DNA of 64,000 nucleotides from an uncultured Eubacteriales bacterium (GTDB lineage: Bacteria > Bacillota > Clostridia > Oscillospirales > Oscillospiraceae): positions 93,221 to 157,220 of the forward strand of contig OMZQ01000006.1 of the NCBI GenBank assembly GCA_900315595.1, in the 5' to 3' direction. Of the stretch, positions 1 through 6,847 are shown one piece after another (within the stretch, counting starts at the first letter, position 1; every line of letters starts with the position of its first letter). The notes beneath the pieces were generated by a model, which was not told the DNA's origin, searched no databases, and worked only from the letters and a program-made list of their open reading frames with translations. The translations under genes and the position numbers were made by a program.

Positions 1-1542
1 CCTGCGGCTGCGGCGCTGCTGGCCCAGGATACCGGGGTTTTGTCCGCGACCACCGCGTTCGGGAAAACGGTCATTGCCGCTTATCTGGTCGGGCAGCGAA
101 AAACAAATACCCTGATTTTGGTTCACACCCAGGCCCTGCTGAACCAATGGAAGAATGCCCTGGAGGAGTTTCTGAAAATCGACGAGACGCTGGAGCCCCT
201 GCCGAAAAAGCGGGGTCGCAAAAAAGCCCGTCCGCTGATCGGGCAGCTTGGGGGGACCAAAAACACACTCTCCGGAATTGTAGACGTTGCTATTTTTCAA
301 TCCCTTCTCAAGGACGATACCGTCAATGAACTGGTCAAAGATTACGGTATGGTGATCGTGGACGAATGTCACCATGTTTCTGCCGTCACCTTCGAGCGGG
401 TGATGAAGGAAGTCAATTCAAAATATGTCTATGGACTCAGCGCCACTCCCATCCGCGCAGACGGCCATCATCCGATCATTTTTTTGCAGTGCGGGCCAAT
501 CCGCTATCGGGTAGACGCAAAGGAACAGGCACAAAAGCGCAGCTTTGCGCACTTTGTGATTCCGCGATTCACCTCCTACCGTACCGCTGCCGAAGATCGG
601 GGAATTGCCGCCTTGTACACAGATCTGGCAGAGGATGAGCGGCGAAATCTGCTGATTGTCCGGGATGTGAAGCGAGCGTTGGGGCAGGGCCGCAGCCCGA
701 TCCTGCTGACAGAGCGGCGGGAGCACGTCCAGCGCTTGGCGGCACTTCTCTCCGAGGCCTGTCCCAACGTAATCACGCTCTATGGCACAAGCTCGGCCAA
801 GCTGCGCCGGGAGACTATAGAACAACTCCAAGCCGTCCCGCCGGAAGAACCGCTGGTCGTGGTGGCGACGGGGAAATATGTGGGTGAGGGTTTCGATTGT
901 CCACGGCTCGATACTCTGTTTTTGACGCTTCCCGTGGCCTGGAAGGGAATCGTGGCCCAATACGCCGGGAGGCTGCATCGAAACTACCCCGGCAAGGAGG
1001 AGGTCCAGGTCTACGACTTTGTGGACGTCCACGTCCCCATGCTGGAAACGATGTATCAAAAGCGGCTGAAGGCCTACGCCTCCATTGGATACCAAATCAA
1101 AGCAGACACCGAGACACCGTTGACGAAGGACCTGATTTATGACGGAAAGAGCTTCTACCCTGTGTTCTGCCAGGATTTGAGAAACGCGGAGAAGGAAATC
1201 CTGATCGTCAGCCCCTTTATGACGAAATCCCGGCTGCAGAAGCTGGTCAAGGTGCTTTCAGAGCCAATTCTTCGAGGCGTTTCGGTCAAGACCGTTGTCC
1301 GTCCGGCAGAGGATCTGCCGGCCAGGGACCGGAAATCCGTGCCGGACAACGCGGAATATCTGATGGATTACGGCATTCAGGTGGTCTTCCGTCCCGGCTT
1401 TCATCAGAAATTCACGGTGATTGACGGAAGAATTTCCTGGTATGGCAGCGTGAACATTCTGAGCTTTGGGAAGGCCGAGGAAAGCGTCATGCGGCTGGAG
1501 AGCCGAGAAATCGCCGGGGAGCTGATCGACACGGTAATATAG
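1..1542 (+). CDS. SF2 helicase with C-terminal PLD-type nuclease domain, TOTE-type conflict protein (5' end outside window)
   Basis: The reading frame is open to the left edge, so the start lies upstream. Helicase motifs are visible: a Walker A of the form SATTAFGKT (nt 46-72), a DECHH Walker B (about nt 361-375), an SATP motif III near nt 439, and the motif VI stretch QYAGRLHR near nt 958. After the helicase comes a phospholipase D-like domain with one HxK motif (HQKFTVID, nt 1402-1425) followed by YGSVNILSFG. The stretches around GLSAT, DGHHPIIFLQCGPIRYRVDA and QYAGRLHR match what I know of helicase halves in AEP-primase/helicase proteins of TOTE conflict systems; in those proteins a primase domain precedes the helicase. 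Here that domain would lie outside the window, so the family assignment is inference. It is followed 40 bp later by recQ on the same strand. Confidence 0.75.
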   Translation, partial: PAAAALLAQDTGVLSATTAFGKTVIAAYLVGQRKTNTLILVHTQALLNQWKNALEEFLKIDETLEPLPKKRGRKKARPLIGQLGGTKNTLSGIVDVAIFQSLLKDDTVNELVKDYGMVIVDECHHVSAVTFERVMKEVNSKYVYGLSATPIRADGHHPIIFLQCGPIRYRVDAKEQAQKRSFAHFVIPRFTSYRTAAEDRGIAALYTDLAEDERRNLLIVRDVKRALGQGRSPILLTERREHVQRLAALLSEACPNVITLYGTSSAKLRRETIEQLQAVPPEEPLVVVATGKYVGEGFDCPRLDTLFLTLPVAWKGIVAQYAGRLHRNYPGKEEVQVYDFVDVHVPMLETMYQKRLKAYASIGYQIKADTETPLTKDLIYDGKSFYPVFCQDLRNAEKEILIVSPFMTKSRLQKLVKVLSEPILRGVSVKTVVRPAEDLPARDRKSVPDNAEYLMDYGIQVVFRPGFHQKFTVIDGRISWYGSVNILSFGKAEESVMRLESREIAGELIDTVI

Positions 1543-1582
1543 GATGCATCTGAGCCGGATCATGATGGAAGGAGATAAACGG

Positions 1583-3832
1583 ATGGACAAACAAAGCGTA
1601 TTGCAAGAGCGCTTCGGCTTTCGGTCTTTTCGGGACGGGCAGGAGGCGCTGATTGACGCGATTCTGAGCGGGCGGGACGTCTTTGGGGTCATGCCCACCG
1701 GGGGCGGGAAGAGCCTGTGCTATCAGATTCCGGCCCTGCTGCTGGAGGGGCTGACCCTGGTGGTATCGCCGCTGATCTCGTTGATGAAGGACCAGGTGGC
1801 GGCCCTGAAGGAGGCGGGCATCCCGGCGGCCTTTCTCAATTCCTCCCTGACGCCTGCCCAGCAGCGGGAGGTGCTGCGCCGGGCCGGGCTGGGGGCCAAC
1901 CGGCTGATCTACGTGGCCCCGGAGCGGCTTTTGACCGACAGCTTCCTGGCCTTTGCCGCGGGGCAGCGGATCTCTCTGCTGGCGGTGGACGAGGCCCACT
2001 GCGTGAGCCAGTGGGGGCAGGACTTCCGGCCCAACTATCTGGACATCACGGCCTTTGTGCGGCGTCTGTCCCGGCGGCCCGTACTGGCGGCCTTTACCGC
2101 CACGGCCACCGCCGAGGTGGGGGAGGACGTCGTTCGCCTGCTGGAGCTGCGGGAGCCCCTGCGCCTGGTGACGGGCTTCGACCGGCCCAATCTGTTCTTC
2201 GACGTGCGCCGAGAGCGGAACAAGACGGCCTGGCTCAGGGATTACCTGGAGGCCCACCGGGACAAGAGCGGCATCGTTTACTGCGCTACCCGGAAGACCG
2301 TGGAGCAGCTCTGCGAAAAGCTCCGGGCCGCCGGCTTCGCGGCGACCCGTTACCATGCGGGCCTGGACGACGCAGAGCGGCGCGAGAATCAGGAGGACTT
2401 CGCTTTTGACCGGGCCACGGTCATGGTTGCCACCAATGCCTTCGGCATGGGCATCGACAAGTCCAACGTCAGCTTCGTGATCCACTACAACATGCCCAAG
2501 AACATCGAAAGCTACTACCAAGAGGCGGGCCGCGCCGGACGGGACGGAGCCCCTGCCGACTGCGTTCTGCTGTTCTCCCCCGGAGACGTGATCACAGCGG
2601 AATACCTGATTCAGAACGGCAGCGATCGGGAGCAGCTGGACGAGGAGACGCAGACGCGGCTGCTGATTCGGGATATGAAGCGCCTGCGGCAGATGCAGGC
2701 CTACTGCAAAACCGACGGCTGTTACCGGGCCTTTCTTCTGGACTATTTTGGGGAGGCTCATCGCCCAACTTGCGACCGCTGCGGCAACTGCGTCCAACGG
2801 GAGGAGCCTGCTGGGGAGACGGTGGAGGAGGACATCACCCTGGCCGCACAGAAGATCCTCTCCTGCGTTCGTCGGGTGGAGCGGAAAAACGGAGTGGGTC
2901 TGGGTGAAACCATGCTCGTCCTGGTTTTGGCCGGCAGCCGAGACAAGACCCTGCTGTCCCGGGAGTACGATCTGCTCCCCACCTACGGCATTATGAAGGA
3001 AACAAAGCGTCCTTTACTGCATGAATACATCCGCGAGCTGGTGAAGCAGGGCTATCTGCTTCGTCCGCCCGGAGACTATGACGTGCTGATCACCTCGGAG
3101 AAGGCCGAAAATGTGCTCTTTCAGAACGAGCAGGTGCTTTGGCGGCACGCAGGTCAGAAAAAACACACGCCGCAGCGTCAAAAAACCGCCGTCTCCGGAA
3201 AACCCGGAGCAGCGGATCAGGACCTGTTTGACCAACTCCGCACCCTGCGGGCAGAGCTGGCCCGGCAGGCCGGGGTCCCGGCCTATTTGATCTTCCATGA
3301 CGCAACGTTGCTGAACATTGCGAGCGCAAAGCCCTCCACAGAAGCAGAGCTGCTGGCAATCTCCGGCGTCGGCGAACAGAAAGCGAAAAAATACGGCCAG
3401 GCAGTTTTGGCCGTGATTGCCGAATGGAAGCAGGAGCAGCAGGCGAAGATGCCCGCCAAAGCAAAGAAGAAGGAGCCCCAGCCGCCCCTTCGCCTGACGC
3501 CGGAGCAGCTGGCCCGGTATGTCTGCGACCCGGATGGGATTTCCATGACAGAGTTTGCCCGGCGGCTGACCGCCCTGAAGGATGCAAACGAGGCAGGAGA
3601 GCTCACCGGCAGGCAGCTTTCCGATCAGCTGCTGGCTGAGGGATACTTGAAGGAGCAAAGCTCCGAAGCGGACAATCTACGCCGTCGTCCCACCCCTGCC
3701 GGAGAATCCGTCGGCATTACGCTGACGGAGCGTACCGGAAAAGACGGCAGGCCGTTTACCATGGTTACACTGACCGAGCAGGCCCAGCGCTGGCTGCTTA
3801 TCCGCCTGTCGGAGGGGCTCATCATGGAATAG
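1583..3832 (+). CDS. recQ: ATP-dependent DNA helicase RecQ
   Basis: 749 residues. This is a 3'-5' DNA helicase acting in recombination and replication-fork repair. Visible features: Walker A TGGGKS at residues 39-44, DEAHC at 136-140 followed by VSQWGQDFR, motif VI QEAGRAGRDG, a zinc cluster of four cysteines around residues 379-402 (CDRCGNC at the end), a winged-helix RQC region, and an HRDC domain at about 549-615 (LLAISGVGEQKAKKYG). About 115 further residues follow the HRDC and look like another small helical/winged domain, longer than E. coli RecQ. The start was chosen at ATG 1583 because GGAAGGAG lies just upstream; an in-frame ATG at 1544 has no ribosome binding site. It shares a strand with the preceding helicase-PLD gene, so the two may be cotranscribed. 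Confidence 0.95.
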   Translation: MDKQSVLQERFGFRSFRDGQEALIDAILSGRDVFGVMPTGGGKSLCYQIPALLLEGLTLVVSPLISLMKDQVAALKEAGIPAAFLNSSLTPAQQREVLRRAGLGANRLIYVAPERLLTDSFLAFAAGQRISLLAVDEAHCVSQWGQDFRPNYLDITAFVRRLSRRPVLAAFTATATAEVGEDVVRLLELREPLRLVTGFDRPNLFFDVRRERNKTAWLRDYLEAHRDKSGIVYCATRKTVEQLCEKLRAAGFAATRYHAGLDDAERRENQEDFAFDRATVMVATNAFGMGIDKSNVSFVIHYNMPKNIESYYQEAGRAGRDGAPADCVLLFSPGDVITAEYLIQNGSDREQLDEETQTRLLIRDMKRLRQMQAYCKTDGCYRAFLLDYFGEAHRPTCDRCGNCVQREEPAGETVEEDITLAAQKILSCVRRVERKNGVGLGETMLVLVLAGSRDKTLLSREYDLLPTYGIMKETKRPLLHEYIRELVKQGYLLRPPGDYDVLITSEKAENVLFQNEQVLWRHAGQKKHTPQRQKTAVSGKPGAADQDLFDQLRTLRAELARQAGVPAYLIFHDATLLNIASAKPSTEAELLAISGVGEQKAKKYGQAVLAVIAEWKQEQQAKMPAKAKKKEPQPPLRLTPEQLARYVCDPDGISMTEFARRLTALKDANEAGELTGRQLSDQLLAEGYLKEQSSEADNLRRRPTPAGESVGITLTERTGKDGRPFTMVTLTEQAQRWLLIRLSEGLIME

Positions 3833-3867
3833 CCGCGTGTCCGGAGGGGCACACGGAAAACATGGCA

Positions 3868-3904
3868 AGGATCGACCTGGTTTTGGTCGATCCTCGCCGT
3901 TTTT
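3868..3904 (+). terminator. Terminator after recQ
   Basis: A perfect 10-bp stem (AGGATCGACC at 3868-3877 with GGTCGATCCT at 3885-3894) is followed by CGCCGTTTTTG. It lies between recQ and the convergent spore-protein gene, whose stop is at 3909. Confidence 0.7.
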
Positions 3905-3908
3905 GTGC

Positions 3909-4166
3909 CTACGCCGTGATGCGGGCTGTGTAAGTCAGCCTCATGCAATGGCCCTCTGCATTGCGGTTGATGCGCTGCGTTTTCACTGTTCGTACGGTCG
4001 TCACGTTCTTGACCATCTGGCCGCCGATGGAGCCGGCTTCGCGAGAGGTCAGGTCGCCGTTGTAGCCGTCCTTGAGGTTCACGCCGACCTCGGAGGCAGC
4101 CTGCATCTTGAACTGGTCCATGCCCTGCTTGGCTTCGGGAACGTTGATCCGGTTGTTGCTCTTCAT
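3909..4166 (-). CDS. Alpha/beta-type small acid-soluble spore protein, unusual C-terminus
   Basis: 85 residues from the ATG at 4166; an alternative ATG at 4172 adds two residues but sits only 3 nt from AAGGAG, whereas 4166 has 9 nt spacing. The family coats and protects DNA in dormant spores. The first two-thirds fits the family: VPEAKQGMDQFKMQAASEVGV, then DLTSREAGSIGGQMVK, which includes the germination-protease (GPR) recognition area and the second DNA-binding helix start. After GGQMVK the usual helix of the KKMIE type is missing; instead there are about 35 residues rich in T, R and N (VRTVKTQRINRN) with no family match that I recognise. Reading the other frames there does not restore the normal ending, so it is not a simple frameshift. 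It converges with recQ. Confidence 0.8.
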   Translation of the reverse strand: MKSNNRINVPEAKQGMDQFKMQAASEVGVNLKDGYNGDLTSREAGSIGGQMVKNVTTVRTVKTQRINRNAEGHCMRLTYTARITA

Positions 4167-4191
4167 TTTCATGCTCTCCTTCTTTTTTTGC

Positions 4192-4227
4192 CGGGGAAGC
4201 GCCTGACTTCGGCGGGCCGCTTCCCCG
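4192..4227 (-). other. Hairpin in the leader of the spore-protein gene
   Basis: A perfect 10-bp inverted repeat (CGGGGAAGCG at 4192-4201, CGCTTCCCCG at 4218-4227) lies just upstream of the ribosome binding site of the spore-protein gene. On the minus strand it is followed by A residues, not U residues, so it is not a terminator for that strand; an mRNA 5' stabilising hairpin is possible. Confidence 0.5.
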
Positions 4228-4499
4228 TCCCTGCGCAGGATCGCGCAGCCATCGGGAGCATTCCGCATTCGTCTTCGCCTGTCCGGCTTCATTTGGCTTT
4301 CGCCGCTCATAGTTTGACCGTATTCGCCCCGGATATACAAAAAGAAGCTGGTAATATTTGCTGAAGCCGCGCGAAAGCGGAATTGCGGCTTCAGCGCCGG
4401 CCTTCGGATCATTCTTATCCAAGCAAAAAGGTGCCTCCTTCTCTTCTGCATCAATGATCCACTAAGAATTAATCAACGTATTCTGATTTCAATAATCTC
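4228..4499. other. Intergenic region, 270 bp
   Basis: No credible gene. It holds one further inverted repeat (CTGAAGCCGC at 4361-4370 with GCGGCTTCAG at 4385-4394) without a U-tract. The spore-protein gene should have a sigma-G promoter here, but I could not pick out a convincing -35/-10 pair. Confidence 0.5.
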
Positions 4500-4528
4500 T
4501 TGACAAATTCTCTCTACAAGTGTAAAAT
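4500..4528 (+). promoter_or_regulatory. Sigma-A promoter of the BlaI/M56 pair
   Basis: TTGACA at 4500-4505, a 17-bp spacer and TAAAAT at 4523-4528. The -10 region is overlapped by the first operator, consistent with repression by the first gene product. Confidence 0.85.
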
Positions 4529-4549
4529 AAAATCGTACTACAGATGTAG
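4515..4549 (+). promoter_or_regulatory. Two BlaI/MecI-type operators
   Basis: Two dyads with the family core TACA-N2-TGTA: TACAAGTGTA at 4515-4524 and CTACAGATGTAG at 4538-4549, with centres 24 bp apart. One covers the promoter spacer and -10, the other the transcription start region. This is the arrangement expected for autoregulation by the BlaI-family repressor encoded immediately downstream. Confidence 0.8.
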
Positions 4550-4562
4550 AGGAGATGATTCC

Positions 4563-4940
4563 ATGGCTGACAAGAAGCTCCGGCTGCCGGACGCGGAGCT
4601 GGAGGTCATGCAGCTGCTGTGGTCGCTGCCTGCGCCAGCTGCGCGGGCGACGGTGGAGACGGAGATGGAAAAGCTGCGCCCCATGGCCCAGACCACCCTG
4701 CTGACGCTGCTCTCCCGGCTGGCGGAGAAGGGCTTTGTGCGCATCGAGAAGCGGGGCCGATCCAGCTTCTATACGCCCCTGATCCGTCGGGGAGACTACC
4801 AGGCTCGGCAGAGCAAGCGCTTTTTGGATCAGGTCTTCGGTGGCAGCATCCCCGCTTTTGCCTCGGCTCTGACGGCCTCCGGCATCCCGAAGGAGGATCT
4901 GGAGGAGCTTCGGCGCCTGCTGGAGGAAGGGAAGCTGTGA
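4563..4940 (+). CDS. BlaI/MecI-family transcriptional repressor
   Basis: 125 residues, the usual family length. An N-terminal winged helix (LPDAELEVMQLLWSLP, then TTLLTLLSRLAEKGFVRIEKRGRSSFYTP) binds the operator dyads; the C-terminal part (residues 80-125) is the dimerisation region in relatives and is the region cleaved when the partner sensor fires. The start is ATG 4563, with AGGAG at about 4549-4553; a longer frame from a TTG at 4500 would run through the promoter and both operators and is not real. The stop overlaps the start of the M56 gene (GTGA), implying translational coupling. What operons besides its own are controlled cannot be told from the window. Confidence 0.9.
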   Translation: MADKKLRLPDAELEVMQLLWSLPAPAARATVETEMEKLRPMAQTTLLTLLSRLAEKGFVRIEKRGRSSFYTPLIRRGDYQARQSKRFLDQVFGGSIPAFASALTASGIPKEDLEELRRLLEEGKL

Positions 4941-6367
4941 GGGAGAATCTGCTATTAATGCTGCTCTCTGCTGTGTTATGGAGCGGTCTGACCACATTCC
5001 TATACTGGCGCGAGAACAATCGTGAACGCTTCTCCAGATTATATTCCGCTTATGTCCCACAGTTCTGTCTGCTCATTCCTGTCTATACTCTGCTGCTGCC
5101 CAAGTACAAACGGATCATGTTCCTCCACGGGGCGCTGCAGCTGTTGCCGGGCCTCCTCCTGCTTACGCTCCTGCTGCAAGCCTGTTCTCCCCGGCTGAGA
5201 AGGCTGTTTTCCGCCCGAAGCTGCGCGGACCTGTGGCTTCTTCCGGGCTTGTTGACATATACCTTTCTGTATCGTTGGTACGCGACGCCGGATCCCTGGC
5301 TGACGCTCCGCGTGCCGGGCTTGCTCTTCCGGCTGCTGCTGGAATTATGGTTTGCCGGTTTCTGCGCGGTCATGAGTTGGAAAATCGTCGGGCATCTTCG
5401 CTTTCGACGGATGATCCTCCAGCGCGCGGTCCCGGTCTCCCGTCAGGAACGCGCCTTGTTTCGCCAGATTTGGTCGGATCTGGACCCGAAGGATCGCCGC
5501 TTGGGCAAGCGGGTGAAGCTTGTTTACGCGCCTTCTCTCTCCTCCCCTCTTACGGTCGGGCTCTTCTCCAGGACGGTCTGCCTGGCCCTGCCCCTGCGCG
5601 AATACAGCGAAGAGGAACTGCGCCTGATCTTCCGGCATGAGAGCATCCATCTGCTGCGCCGGGACAACCTGACCAAGTTCTCCATTGGTTTCCTCTGCGC
5701 CTTCGGCTGGTTCATCCCCTCGGCCTGGATGGTCATGCGTCGGGCGGCGGAGGACCTGGAGCTCTGCTGCGACGAGCTGGTCACCGAGGGCATGGAGCAA
5801 GCAGAACGGAAAGAATACGCGCATCTGCTGCTGTGCAGCGCCGGGACCGAACGGGGCTTTACCACCTGCCTCTCCGCTTCGGCGAAGGGACTTCGCTACC
5901 GGCTGCGCCGGGTCATGCATCCCTACGGGAAAAGCGCAATCGTGCTGATTGCTTTGCTGACGGCGGTGTTTGTATTTTTCAGCAGCACGGTGGGTGTGGA
6001 ATTGGATATGGGTACCGTACAGGCCGCGTTTCAGGAGCGGGGTCAGCGCTGGCACGTCAGCGCCATTGACCCGGGCCGGGGCATGGAGCCCGTCACGGAT
6101 CCTGCTGTGACAGAGGCTGTGGAGGCGTATCTTGGGAAGCTGAAGCTTACCCGGCCCTTATGGGTCTTGCAAGCCCCCGCTGATAAAGTCGCCGGGCAGG
6201 TCTACGTGACGTTGACGGGAGAGGATGGTCGGACGGCAGTCCTGTGCCTTCGGGAAAACGAGCTGTATTATTTGCTGCCGGAGGACACAGGTCCGAAGCC
6301 CCTATACCGGATCATCGGGGACTTTGACATCGACGCTTTGCGGCTCATGGCAGCCCAGTCGGGGTAA
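4937..6367 (+). CDS. M56-family (BlaR1/MecR1-like) membrane metallopeptidase sensor
   Basis: 476 residues from a GTG that overlaps the repressor stop. Several N-terminal membrane segments (for example LLLMLLSAVLWSGLTTFLYW, FCLLIPVYTLLLP, LLPGLLLLTLLLQAC) are followed by the cytoplasmic zinc peptidase region with HESIH at residues 234-238, then EDLELCCDELV, and a further membrane segment near SAIVLIALLTAVFVFFS. The family cleaves its partner repressor after sensing an outside signal. The extracellular C-terminus here is only about 115 residues and shows no SxxK/KTG transpeptidase motifs, so it is not a classical beta-lactam sensor; the signal is unknown. It is read with the BlaI-like gene as a two-gene operon. 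Confidence 0.85.
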   Translation: MRENLLLMLLSAVLWSGLTTFLYWRENNRERFSRLYSAYVPQFCLLIPVYTLLLPKYKRIMFLHGALQLLPGLLLLTLLLQACSPRLRRLFSARSCADLWLLPGLLTYTFLYRWYATPDPWLTLRVPGLLFRLLLELWFAGFCAVMSWKIVGHLRFRRMILQRAVPVSRQERALFRQIWSDLDPKDRRLGKRVKLVYAPSLSSPLTVGLFSRTVCLALPLREYSEEELRLIFRHESIHLLRRDNLTKFSIGFLCAFGWFIPSAWMVMRRAAEDLELCCDELVTEGMEQAERKEYAHLLLCSAGTERGFTTCLSASAKGLRYRLRRVMHPYGKSAIVLIALLTAVFVFFSSTVGVELDMGTVQAAFQERGQRWHVSAIDPGRGMEPVTDPAVTEAVEAYLGKLKLTRPLWVLQAPADKVAGQVYVTLTGEDGRTAVLCLRENELYYLLPEDTGPKPLYRIIGDFDIDALRLMAAQSG

Positions 6368-6408
6368 CTATTGCTTATAACGGTCTTGAGGCATACCAGA
6401 TAATGAGC

Positions 6409-6450
6409 CAACCTCCCACAGGTCGTCATGCGATCTATGGGAGGTTTTTC
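6409..6450 (+). terminator. Terminator after the M56 sensor gene
   Basis: AACCTCCCA at 6410-6418 pairs with TGGGAGGTT at 6438-6446, followed by TTTCTTT. It is a strong rho-independent terminator closing the two-gene operon. Confidence 0.85.
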
Positions 6451-6847
6451 TTTGTTCAATCCTCCAGCCTGTGCTTGAATATGCCCTGCAAGTACTTCCC
6501 AAGGTCGCCGCAGAGGACGAGCTGAACATCTTCCCATGGGAAAACCGGAGGGTTTTACGGAACTGCTTCGCGGAAAACGGCGAATCCTGCAAAAATACGG
6601 ATTGAAGAATGGGAAAAGCTTTGGTATAATAAATGACCGGTTTCGGGGCGTGATCTGCAAACGGACGGCAGGGCTGTGATCGGGCGAGGATTCCGGCAGC
6701 TTCCGGGTACGCAGACCATCTTTCCCGCGGCGGCGAAGAAGACCGTCCCGGACACGAACGACTTGAACGCTTCCGGTCAGAGCGATCTGACGCGGAAGCT
6801 GCAATTCATCCTGCAAACGCGCCGTATACGCGGCGGAGGAGTGATCC
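6451..6847 (+). other. Intergenic region with promoter; possible coding remnant
   Basis: Nearly 400 bp without a credible gene. Around 6452-6603 one frame reads about 50 residues ending in a TGA (PVLEYALQVLPKVAAEDELN within it) with protein-like composition but no start or ribosome binding site, so it may be a decayed gene end. The rest, 6631-6847, is an apparent 5' leader of about 210 nt for the P-type ATPase gene; I see no known riboswitch in it. Confidence 0.35.
6602..6630 (+). promoter_or_regulatory. Promoter upstream of the P-type ATPase gene
   Basis: TTGAAG at 6602-6607, a 17-bp spacer and TATAAT at 6625-6630, preceded by TGG, giving an extended -10. The distance to the ATPase start is about 210 nt. 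Confidence 0.7.

Noticed and set aside
4173..4454. N-terminal extension of the spore protein by about 95 residues
   Set aside because: The extension has no family similarity and crosses two hairpins; the ribosome binding site supports the short start.
4500..4562. N-terminal extension of the BlaI-like protein from TTG 4500
   Set aside because: It would be translated from the -35 box through both operators; ATG 4563 has a proper ribosome binding site.
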